DNA of 64,000 nt from Mycolicibacterium cosmeticum. GTDB taxonomy: Bacteria; Actinomycetota; Actinomycetes; Mycobacteriales; Mycobacteriaceae. The position numbers were made by a program, and so were the translations under genes. How positions within the stretch are numbered: the first letter of the stretch is position 1; each line of letters opens with the position of its first letter. The stretch covers positions 682,001-746,000 of the forward strand of contig JACPVS010000006.1 in NCBI GenBank assembly GCA_016197365.1, written 5' to 3'. The notes under the pieces were generated by a model that was given only the letters and a program-made list of their open reading frames with translations, made no database searches and was not told where the DNA came from. This document shows positions 57,210 through 64,000 of this stretch, piece after piece.

Positions 57210-58292
57210 CTAGCGGACCCCGGCCCCCACCGCGCTGGGCTCGACGGTGACCTTGATGGCTTCACCCTTCTTGACGATGTCGAAGGCATCGAGCACGTTG
57301 TCGATCGGGATGTGCCGGGTGATCAGATCCTTGACGGGCACCTGGCCGGTCGAGATGTACTGCAGGGCGCGCTTGTTGTGTTCCGGCGCGGACCCATTGG
57401 CGCCGTGGATGTGCAACTGGCGGTAGTGCACGACGTTGGAATCGCACGTGATGGTCGGATCGGTCTTGGGCAGTCCGCCGAAGAACGAGATCCTGCCGTT
57501 GCGTGCGGCCATCGCGATGGCCTGCTCCTGGGTGATGTTGGCCGCGGTGGCGGTGATGATGACGTCGGCACCACGGCCGCCGGTCAACTCCATGACCCGG
57601 GCCACCACGTCGACTTCGGCGGCATTGATGGTCTCGTCGGGATGCACCGCGTCGGCGGAGATCTTCAGCCGGTGATCGTTCACGTCGACCAGATAGATGG
57701 GGCCGGCGCCGTGTACGCCACGGGCGATGCGGATGTGCATGCAGCCGATCGGTCCGGCGCCGAACACCACGACGGTGTCGCCCTCCTCGATGCCGAGCAG
57801 ATCCTGGGCATTGATGGCGCATGCGAACGGTTCGGCAGCGGACGCCTCGTCGAACCCGACATTGTCCGGAATGCGGTTCAGCCCATCGACTTTGAGCACC
57901 TGGCGCGGCACGATCATGTACTCGGCGAACCCGCCGTCGTACTGGTAGCCCACCGAGGTCTGGTTCTGGCACACCGCCATCCAGCCCTTGCGGCATTCGT
58001 GGCATTCGCCGCACGGCACGGCCGCGATCACCTGCACCCGGTCGCCCGGTTGCCAGTTCGCGCCGTAGGTCGCATTCACGTTGGCGCCGACCTCGACGAT
58101 CTCGCCGGCAACTTCGTGACCGAGGGTGCGGGGCGGCGTCAGGTTCTGGTGCCCGTTGTGGAAGATCTTGACGTCGGTGCCACACGTCGAGCAGTTGCGC
58201 ACCCGGATCTTGACCTCGTCGGCACCGCACTGCGGCTCCGGCACGTCTTCCAGCCGGACGTCTTCGGGCGCGTAGTAACGGAGAGCTTTCAT
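57210..58292 (-). CDS. Zinc-dependent medium-chain dehydrogenase, polyol/alditol type
   Basis: The 360-residue product has catalytic zinc ligands in CGTD (Cys37) and GHE (His59/Glu60), the structural zinc cysteines at 94, 97, 100 and 108, and the Rossmann motif VFGAGPIGCMHIRIA. It resembles sorbitol/iditol or galactitol-phosphate dehydrogenases. It is divergent from a complete mannitol-type PTS and a DeoR regulator, so it probably oxidises the imported polyol or its phosphate to the ketose. GGAGGA precedes ATG 58292. Confidence 0.88.
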   Translation of the reverse strand: MKALRYYAPEDVRLEDVPEPQCGADEVKIRVRNCSTCGTDVKIFHNGHQNLTPPRTLGHEVAGEIVEVGANVNATYGANWQPGDRVQVIAAVPCGECHECRKGWMAVCQNQTSVGYQYDGGFAEYMIVPRQVLKVDGLNRIPDNVGFDEASAAEPFACAINAQDLLGIEEGDTVVVFGAGPIGCMHIRIARGVHGAGPIYLVDVNDHRLKISADAVHPDETINAAEVDVVARVMELTGGRGADVIITATAANITQEQAIAMAARNGRISFFGGLPKTDPTITCDSNVVHYRQLHIHGANGSAPEHNKRALQYISTGQVPVKDLITRHIPIDNVLDAFDIVKKGEAIKVTVEPSAVGAGVR

Positions 58293-58484
58293 GACTGATC
58301 CTCCAGTGTCTGCGACGGCTGCTGATGTGACCATAACCGCAGAACGGTCATAAATCCACAGGTTTCTCTGCCCATTTGCGTGTGAATGCTTGCCTTTGTG
58401 CCCACTTGTGCGGTTAACTTGCGGATATGTGATCGGCGTCACCCATCCGCCGGCAGAACACTGGACTAACACGGAGGTCACAAG
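58293..58484. promoter_or_regulatory. Divergent control region of the polyol module with helix-phased repeats
   Basis: TTGTGC occurs at 58396-58401 and 58406-58411, exactly one helical turn apart, flanked by related TTGC-type words near 58376, 58390 and 58419. TGACC (58328-58332) and GGTCA (58346-58350) form a separate inverted pair. Such arrays are consistent with binding of the DeoR-type regulator encoded downstream; GGAGG before mtlA is at 58472-58476. Confidence 0.45.
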
Positions 58485-60455
58485 ATGTCCCTGGTTGATA
58501 CCCCCACCGACGCGCCGCGCACCGGTGCGCGCGTGCGGGTGCAGAAGCTGGGCACCGCGCTGTCGAACATGGTCATGCCCAACATCGGCGCGTTCATCGC
58601 CTGGGGCCTGATCACCGCCTTGTTCATCAAGACGGGTTGGCTACCGGGCATCTTCAGTGACCTGCAGGATCCGGGTGGTTGGGTCGCCAAGATCGGCGGC
58701 TGGGGCGACTACGACGGCGCGGGCATCGTCGGCCCGATGATCACCTACCTGCTGCCGATCCTGATCGGCTACACCGGCGGGCGGATGGTGCACGGCAACC
58801 GAGGCGCGGTCGTCGGCGCGATCGCCACCGTCGGCGTGGTCACCGGCGCCGACGTGCCCATGTTCATGGGTGCCATGATCATGGGCCCGCTGGGCGGCTG
58901 GGCCATGAAGAAGCTCGACGCCCTGTGGGAAGGCAAGATCCGGCCCGGGTTCGAGATGCTGGTGGACAACTTCTCCGCAGGCATCCTCGGCATGATCCTC
59001 GCGGTGTTCGGGTTCTTCGGCATCGGGCCGATCGTCTCGGCCTTCACCCGCGGCGCCGGAAACGTCGTCGACTTCCTGGTCAGCCACGACCTGCTGCCGC
59101 TGACGTCGATCTTCATCGAGCCCGCCAAGGTGTTGTTCCTCAACAACGCCATCAACCACGGCGTGCTCACCCCGCTGGGCACCACGCAGGCGCTGGAGAC
59201 CGGCAAATCCATCTTGTTCCTGCTGGAGACCAATCCCGGGCCCGGCCTGGGAATCCTGCTGGCGTTCACCGTCTTCGGGCGCGGCATGGCCAGGGCCTCG
59301 GCTCCGGGCGCAGCGATCATCCAGTTCTTCGGCGGCATTCACGAGATCTACTTCCCCTATGTGCTGATGAAGCCGAAGCTGCTGGCCGCCACCATCCTCG
59401 GCGGCATGACGGGTGTCTTCATCAACGTGCTGTTCGGCTCCGGACTGCGCGCCCCGGCCGCGCCGGGATCGATCATCGCGATCTACGCACAGACCGCCAG
59501 TGGCAGCTTCCTCGGCGTCACGCTGTCGGTGCTGGGAGCCACCGCGGTGTCCTTCGCCGTCGCCGCCGTGCTGCTGAAGACCGATCGCGCCACCGACGAC
59601 CCGGACCTGGCCGCGGCCACCGCGGAGATGGAGGCACTCAAGGGCAAGCGCTCCAGTGTCGCCGCCGCGCTCATCGGCGGGGACCCCGGCAGGATCAGCA
59701 ACATCGTGTTCGCCTGCGACGCCGGAATGGGCTCCTCGGCGATGGGTGCATCGGTGCTGCGCAAGAAGGTTCAGGCCGCGGGCTTCGGCGACGTCAAGGT
59801 CACCAACCAATCCATCGCCAACCTGACCGACACCTACGGTCTGGTGGTCACGCACCGCGATCTGACCGATCGGGCTCGCTTACGCACGGCGTCGGCCATC
59901 CATGTGTCGGTCGACGATTTCATGAGCACCCCGCGTTACGACGAGATCGTCGAACTGCTGGAGCAGACCAACGGCGCCGGCACCGCCGCCCCGGCCGAAC
60001 AGCAGGCCGAGCCGGCCGAAGCCGCCGATGACGTGTTCCGGCTCGACTCGATCGTGCTGAACGGCTCCGCCTCCAACGCCGACGAGGCGATCACCGAGGC
60101 CGGCCGAGTGCTGGTGGCCGCCGGCGCCGTGGATCCGTCGTACGTCGATGCGATGCACGAACGGGAGAAGTCGGTGTCGACGTACATGGGCAACGGTCTG
60201 GCCATCCCGCACGGCACCAACGAGGCCAAGAGTGCCATCCGCAAGACCGGCATCTCCTTCATCCGCTATACCGACCCGATCGACTGGAACGGCAAGCCGG
60301 CCGAGTTCGTCGTCGGGATCGCCGGGGCGGGCAACGATCACATGGCGCTGCTGACCCGGATTGCGCACGTGTTCCTGGACAAGGATGAGGTGGCCCGACT
60401 GCGGCAGGCCAACTCGGCTGAGGAGATCCGGGCCGTGCTCAGCGCGACCAAGTAA
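58485..60455 (+). CDS. mtlA: PTS mannitol-type transporter, complete EIICBA
   Basis: This protein imports and phosphorylates a hexitol, using phosphate from HPr. The 656-residue product has EIIC (about 20-350, with the substrate motif GGIHEIYFPYVLM), EIIB with the phosphocysteine Cys411 (FACDAGMGSSAMG), and EIIA with the phosphohistidine His576 (LAIPHGTNEAK). All three phospho-relay domains are in one chain, like E. coli MtlA. Mannitol is the most likely substrate. PTS systems are rare among mycobacteria; HPr and EI are not in this window. Confidence 0.92.
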   Translation: MSLVDTPTDAPRTGARVRVQKLGTALSNMVMPNIGAFIAWGLITALFIKTGWLPGIFSDLQDPGGWVAKIGGWGDYDGAGIVGPMITYLLPILIGYTGGRMVHGNRGAVVGAIATVGVVTGADVPMFMGAMIMGPLGGWAMKKLDALWEGKIRPGFEMLVDNFSAGILGMILAVFGFFGIGPIVSAFTRGAGNVVDFLVSHDLLPLTSIFIEPAKVLFLNNAINHGVLTPLGTTQALETGKSILFLLETNPGPGLGILLAFTVFGRGMARASAPGAAIIQFFGGIHEIYFPYVLMKPKLLAATILGGMTGVFINVLFGSGLRAPAAPGSIIAIYAQTASGSFLGVTLSVLGATAVSFAVAAVLLKTDRATDDPDLAAATAEMEALKGKRSSVAAALIGGDPGRISNIVFACDAGMGSSAMGASVLRKKVQAAGFGDVKVTNQSIANLTDTYGLVVTHRDLTDRARLRTASAIHVSVDDFMSTPRYDEIVELLEQTNGAGTAAPAEQQAEPAEAADDVFRLDSIVLNGSASNADEAITEAGRVLVAAGAVDPSYVDAMHEREKSVSTYMGNGLAIPHGTNEAKSAIRKTGISFIRYTDPIDWNGKPAEFVVGIAGAGNDHMALLTRIAHVFLDKDEVARLRQANSAEEIRAVLSATK

Positions 60456-60484
60456 GTTCGCAGGGGCCCCGCCCGCCGAGCAGA

Positions 60485-61252
60485 ATGACAGCCGTGGATT
60501 CAGAGAGCCGCCAGACTCGCATCGTCGAATTCGCCCGCACCAGGGGGCGCGTCGAGGTGCTTCCGCTGGCCGAGGAGCTTCAGGTCGCGTCCGAGACCAT
60601 TCGTCGCGACCTGAAGGTCCTCGCGGGCCGCCGTCTGCTCAAACGTGTGCACGGTGGTGCGGTGCCCCTGGAGACCGTCGCCTTCGAATCCGCGGTGGAA
60701 TATCGCAGTCAGGTCGACCTGGCCCAGAAACACCGCATCGCCACCGCGGCGGCCGACTTGTTGCACGGGTCCGAAACCGTCTATCTGGATGAGGGATTCA
60801 CCCCGCGGCTCATCGCGGAGAAGATCGCCGGCCGGGACCTCACGGTGGTGACGTCTTCACTGTGGGCAGCAGAGGCGTTGGCGCACAGCGACACCGTGAC
60901 GGTGCTTCTACTGGGCGGCCGGATGCGCGGCAGAACCCTTGCGACGGTGGACCATTGGGCGGTGGATCGGCTGCGCACCCTGGTGATCGACGTGGCCTAC
61001 CTGGGCACCAACGGGATCACCGTCGAGCACGGGCTGACCACACCGGACCCGGCCGTCGCCGCCGTCAAGCAGACAGCCGTGCAGGTCGCCGGGCGCAGGA
61101 TTCTCGTGGCGGCACATACGAAGTTCGGCGAGACCAGCTTCTGCCGATTCGCCGAGGTATCGGACTTCGAAGCCGTCGTCACCGGATCCGAGCTGTCCTC
61201 TGCCGAGGCGCATCGTTACGAAGCGTTGGGGCCCAGCGTCATTCGGACCTGA
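60485..61252 (+). CDS. DeoR-family sugar regulator
   Basis: The 255-residue product has an N-terminal DeoR winged helix (about 9-62: RQTRIVEFARTRGRVEVLPL, EELQVASETIRRDLKVL, then LKRVHGGAV) and a C-terminal sugar-phosphate sensor domain (about 80-250: YLDEGFTPRLIAEKI, TNGITVEHGLTTPD). It follows the PTS gene by 29 bases and most likely represses the polyol module until a phosphorylated intermediate accumulates. GTG 60494 is an alternative start. Confidence 0.9.
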   Translation: MTAVDSESRQTRIVEFARTRGRVEVLPLAEELQVASETIRRDLKVLAGRRLLKRVHGGAVPLETVAFESAVEYRSQVDLAQKHRIATAAADLLHGSETVYLDEGFTPRLIAEKIAGRDLTVVTSSLWAAEALAHSDTVTVLLLGGRMRGRTLATVDHWAVDRLRTLVIDVAYLGTNGITVEHGLTTPDPAVAAVKQTAVQVAGRRILVAAHTKFGETSFCRFAEVSDFEAVVTGSELSSAEAHRYEALGPSVIRT

Positions 61253-61915
61253 GCCGGTCGACACCGTCCCAGAACCGATGCGCCCGCCCGGCGATCTCGT
61301 CGGGAAACTCCCCGTTGATGGCGTGCGAAGCCGACGGCCAGAGCTCAACCTCGCCGTGCCGTAAGAGTTTCCGGGCAGTATCCGCCGCGAGGTGGCCGTC
61401 GTGGATGACGCTGCGCCCGGCGATGAGCGCCAGCACCGGCATGTCCAACGCCCGCAACTTACCATCGGTGAACCTGGTGGGCGCGGGCTGGTGCAGCGCG
61501 AAGTCGGTGGTGGCGGCGTCGATCAACGCCGCCACCGGGCTGTGTTCGGAGCGGAATCCAGTCCCAGCCCGACGAGCAACTCTCCGAACCACCACGCCTG
61601 GTCCCCGGGGCCGGTCAGCGGCAACCGCTGGACCGACAGTCCGGGTTCGCCGAGCAGGTCCACACAGTAGACCGTGCGGTGCGCCAGCAGTCCGGGCAGA
61701 TTGTCGGCCCACATGGGCGTGGACGCATTGCGGCCGGGCAGCAGAACCACGGGGCGTTCACCGCGGACCGGGCCGAAACGATACGCCCGGACGGTGCCGA
61801 ACGTGGTTGGCACATCGGCACATTCACCCGCAACCGAAAGCGCGGCCATCGCCAATTCGTAGGCCGTGCGGAAGTGCGCTCGGGCCGACTCGCTACGCCA
61901 GCCACCGACGCTCAC
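61239..61915 (-). pseudogene. Alpha/beta hydrolase disrupted by internal deletion and frameshift
   Basis: Two minus-strand frames together make a hydrolase. The N-terminal frame (61915 to about 61550) has VVLLPGRNASTPMWADNLPG and the strand ending QAWWFGELLVGLGLD. The C-terminal frame (about 61560 to 61239) has ALDMPVLALIAGRSVIHDGH and the base His in WPSASHAINGE. The GxSxG nucleophile segment and adjoining helices that should lie between them are missing, and the frame changes at the join. It cannot encode an active enzyme. Its end overlaps the DeoR stop by 14 bases. Confidence 0.82.
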
Positions 61916-61920
61916 CGCAA

Positions 61921-63792
61921 CTACTCGACGGTCACCGACTTGGCCAGGTTGCGCGGCTTGTCCACGTCATAGCCACGCGCCTGGGCCACGCCCGCCGCGA
62001 ACACCTGCATCGGGATGGTCGACAGCAGCGGCTGATACAGCGTCGACACCGCCGGGATCTCGATCAGGTGGTCGGCATACGGCGCGACGGTGTCGTCGCC
62101 CTCTTCGGCGATGACGATGGTCACCGCGCCGCGGGCCTGGATCTCGCGGATGTTGCTGAGCAACTTGGCATGCAGGGTCGCCGAATTCTTCGGCGACGGC
62201 ATCACCACGATCACCGGCAGGTCATCTTCGATCAGCGCGATCGGGCCGTGCTTGAGTTCGCCGGCGGCGAATCCCTCGGCATGCATGTACGCCAACTCTT
62301 TGAGCTTGAGCGCACCTTCGAGCGCCACCGGGTAGCCGACGTGGCGACCCAGGAACAGCACCGCCGAGGACTGCGCGAACCGGCGTGCGAGTTCTGTCAC
62401 CGGCTCCATGCACGTCAGCACGCGAGCCACCTGATCGGCCATCGCTTCCAGATCGTGGTATTCGCGGGCCACCTCGTCCGGGTACTTGGTGCCCCGAGCC
62501 TGCGCAAGCGCAAGTCCGACAAGGTAGTTCGCGGTCAACTGCGCCAGGAAGGTCTTGGTGGACGCGACCCCGATCTCCGGACCGGCGCGGGTATAGAGCA
62601 CCGCGTCGGCCTCACGCGGGATCTGGCTGCCGTTGGTGTTGCAGATGGCCAGGACCTTGGCCTTCTGCTCCTTGGCGTGCCGCACCGCTTCGAGGGTGTC
62701 GGCCGTCTCGCCCGACTGGGAGATGGCGATCACCAGCGTGCTGCGGTCCAGAACCGGGTCGCGGTACCGGAATTCGCTGGCGAGCTCGACTTCCACCGGA
62801 AGCCTGGTCCAATGTTCGATGGCGTACTTGGCCAGCATCCCGGAGTGGTAGGCGGTGCCGCAGGCGACGATGAACACCTTGTCGACCTCGCGCAGCTCCT
62901 GATCGGACAGGCGCTGCTCGTCGAGCACGATGCGGCCGTCGACGAAATGGCCCAGCAGGGTGTCCGACACCGCGGTCGGCTGCTCGGCGATCTCCTTGAG
63001 CATGAAGTAGTCGTAGCCGCCCTTCTCGGCGGCGCTGAGGTCCCAGTCGATGTGAAACTCGCGGGCCGGTGCGTCATCACCCGCGAAGTCCGTCACCCGG
63101 TACCCGTCCGCGGTGATCACGACGGCCTGATCCTGGCCCAGTTCGACGGCGTCGCGGGTGTGCTCGATGAAGGCGGCCACGTCGGATCCGACGAACATCT
63201 CGCCGTCGCCGACCCCCACCACCAACGGGGTGGACCGGCGGGCCGCGACGATGGTGCCGGGTTCGTCGGCGCAGGCGAACACCAGCGTGAAATGTCCCTC
63301 GAGCTGGCGCAGCACCGACAGCACGGAGCCGACGAAGTCGCCGGCAGTGGCACCCTCGCGATACGCGTGGGCGACCAGATGTACGGCCACCTCGGAGTCG
63401 GTGTCGCTGGCGAACTCGACGCCGGCGGCCTCCAGCCCGGTGCGCAGGGCGGCGAAGTTCTCGATGATGCCGTTGTGCACGACGGCGAACTTGCCGCTCG
63501 CGTCACGGTGTGGATGCGCATTGCGGTCGGTGGGCCGGCCGTGGGTGGCCCACCGGGTGTGACCCATGCCGGTGGTGCCGGACAACGCGGCGGGATCCGC
63601 CGCGCGGGCTTCGGTGACTGCTTCCTCCAGATTGGCCAGCCTGCCCGCTCGGCGCCGCACCACCAGGCCGCCGTCGCCGTCGAGCAGGGCGACGCCCGAG
63701 GAGTCATAACCCCGGTATTCCATCCGCCGCAAGGCATCGACCACAATCCCGCAGGCGGGGCGCCGTCCGACGTAACCGACGATTCCACACAT
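61921..63792 (-). CDS. glmS: Glutamine-fructose-6-phosphate aminotransferase GlmS
   Basis: GlmS makes glucosamine 6-phosphate, the entry point to UDP-GlcNAc and peptidoglycan. The 623-residue product begins MCGIVGYVGRR, with Cys2 as the N-terminal nucleophile of the class II amidotransferase (HTRWATHGRPTDRNAHPH). Two SIS isomerase domains follow, including ISQSGETADTL and the C-terminal LAKSVTVE that closes the active site. The ATG at 63792 is fixed by the need for Cys as residue 2. Six bases separate its stop from the hydrolase pseudogene. Confidence 0.97.
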   Translation of the reverse strand: MCGIVGYVGRRPACGIVVDALRRMEYRGYDSSGVALLDGDGGLVVRRRAGRLANLEEAVTEARAADPAALSGTTGMGHTRWATHGRPTDRNAHPHRDASGKFAVVHNGIIENFAALRTGLEAAGVEFASDTDSEVAVHLVAHAYREGATAGDFVGSVLSVLRQLEGHFTLVFACADEPGTIVAARRSTPLVVGVGDGEMFVGSDVAAFIEHTRDAVELGQDQAVVITADGYRVTDFAGDDAPAREFHIDWDLSAAEKGGYDYFMLKEIAEQPTAVSDTLLGHFVDGRIVLDEQRLSDQELREVDKVFIVACGTAYHSGMLAKYAIEHWTRLPVEVELASEFRYRDPVLDRSTLVIAISQSGETADTLEAVRHAKEQKAKVLAICNTNGSQIPREADAVLYTRAGPEIGVASTKTFLAQLTANYLVGLALAQARGTKYPDEVAREYHDLEAMADQVARVLTCMEPVTELARRFAQSSAVLFLGRHVGYPVALEGALKLKELAYMHAEGFAAGELKHGPIALIEDDLPVIVVMPSPKNSATLHAKLLSNIREIQARGAVTIVIAEEGDDTVAPYADHLIEIPAVSTLYQPLLSTIPMQVFAAGVAQARGYDVDKPRNLAKSVTVE

Positions 63793-63957
63793 GGTTACCC
63801 AGGGTAGTGCAGCGCCCGGCCACCCCCGGCCAACCGCGGGCCCGCGGGACGCGGCGATCTCAGCGGGCAGCACCGCCACCACGCCGAAGGCCGAGGAGAA
63901 CGTGGTACCCGTCACCACGTGACCGTGGTCACCGCACGGTTGACGTACGGTCTACGG

Positions 63958-64000
63958 GTGGCCAGCACGAAGAAGCTTTTCGCAGCTCTCACCCGGCGCG
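63958..64000 (+). CDS. Start of a further gene at the right edge (partial)
   Basis: GTG at 63958 opens a frame reading VASTKKLFAALTRR to the window end. It resembles the opening of the Rv3438-type dienelactone-hydrolase-like protein found near glmS in M. tuberculosis, but only 14 residues are visible. The gap from glmS (63793-63957) shows no other ORF. Confidence 0.45.
   Translation, partial: MASTKKLFAALTRR

Noticed and set aside
60862..63807. 981-codon plus-strand ORF opposite glmS
   Set aside because: Antisense frame of glmS and neighbours; glmS is unmistakable on the other strand.

Overview
The window is a GC-rich chromosomal segment from a mycobacterium, most likely a rapidly growing Mycolicibacterium-type species. 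The gene order follows the Mycobacterium tuberculosis Rv3369-Rv3438 interval: an Rv3369-like gene, dnaE2, htdY, acrA1, iunH, imuB-imuA', guaA, the Rv3405c/Rv3406 pair, Rv3400/Rv3401, choD, guaB3, guaB2, Rv3412, rsdA, sigD, Rv3415c, whiB3, groEL1-groES, tsaD-rimI-tsaB-tsaE, alr, gadB, nnr and glmS. Names were assigned by reading motifs and by recalled similarity; no database search was run. There are no rRNA or tRNA genes and no CRISPR arrays that I can see.

Layout. 1-13 kb holds the SOS mutasome genes: dnaE2 and imuA'-imuB, each behind a perfect LexA-type box. Between them lie a divergent MmyB-like regulator/SDR pair around a 25-bp palindrome, a universal stress protein, and lipid and nucleoside genes (htdY, acrA1, iunH). 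13-19 kb holds a small lipoprotein, a sedolisin-type (S53) peptidase translationally coupled to a zinc-ribbon membrane protein, an esterase and a MerR regulator. 19-30 kb is purine and carbon metabolism: guaA, guaB3, guaB2, a beta-phosphoglucomutase-like HAD/GH65 pair, a TetR/alkylsulfatase pair with two operators, choD, and an internally deleted catalase remnant. 30-34 kb holds the sigD-rsdA sigma/anti-sigma operon and whiB3.

34-46 kb is where the order departs most from M. tuberculosis. It contains OsmC, a membrane protein, an HtrA-type protease behind a possible MprA box, a cutinase and several small secreted proteins. It also contains a 130-bp direct repeat of the groEL1 3' end that brackets a Cys-rich ORF. 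Between groES and tsaD lies a five-gene type VII secretion cassette: EsxF-like, EsxE-like, a CpnT-like protein whose C-terminus looks like a PD-(D/E)XK nuclease instead of TNT, and two tandem paralogous proteins that are probable immunity factors. The cassette and the groEL1 repeat are the most unusual parts of the window.

46-54.5 kb is a tightly overlapping minus-strand block for tRNA t6A synthesis and cell-wall/central metabolism (tsaD, rimI, tsaB, tsaE, an alpha/beta hydrolase, alr, gadB, nnr). 54.7-64 kb holds a dehalogenase-like hydrolase, a diguanylate cyclase, a polyol module (zinc dehydrogenase, complete PTS EIICBA, DeoR regulator), a decayed alpha/beta hydrolase, glmS, and the first codons of one more gene at the right edge.
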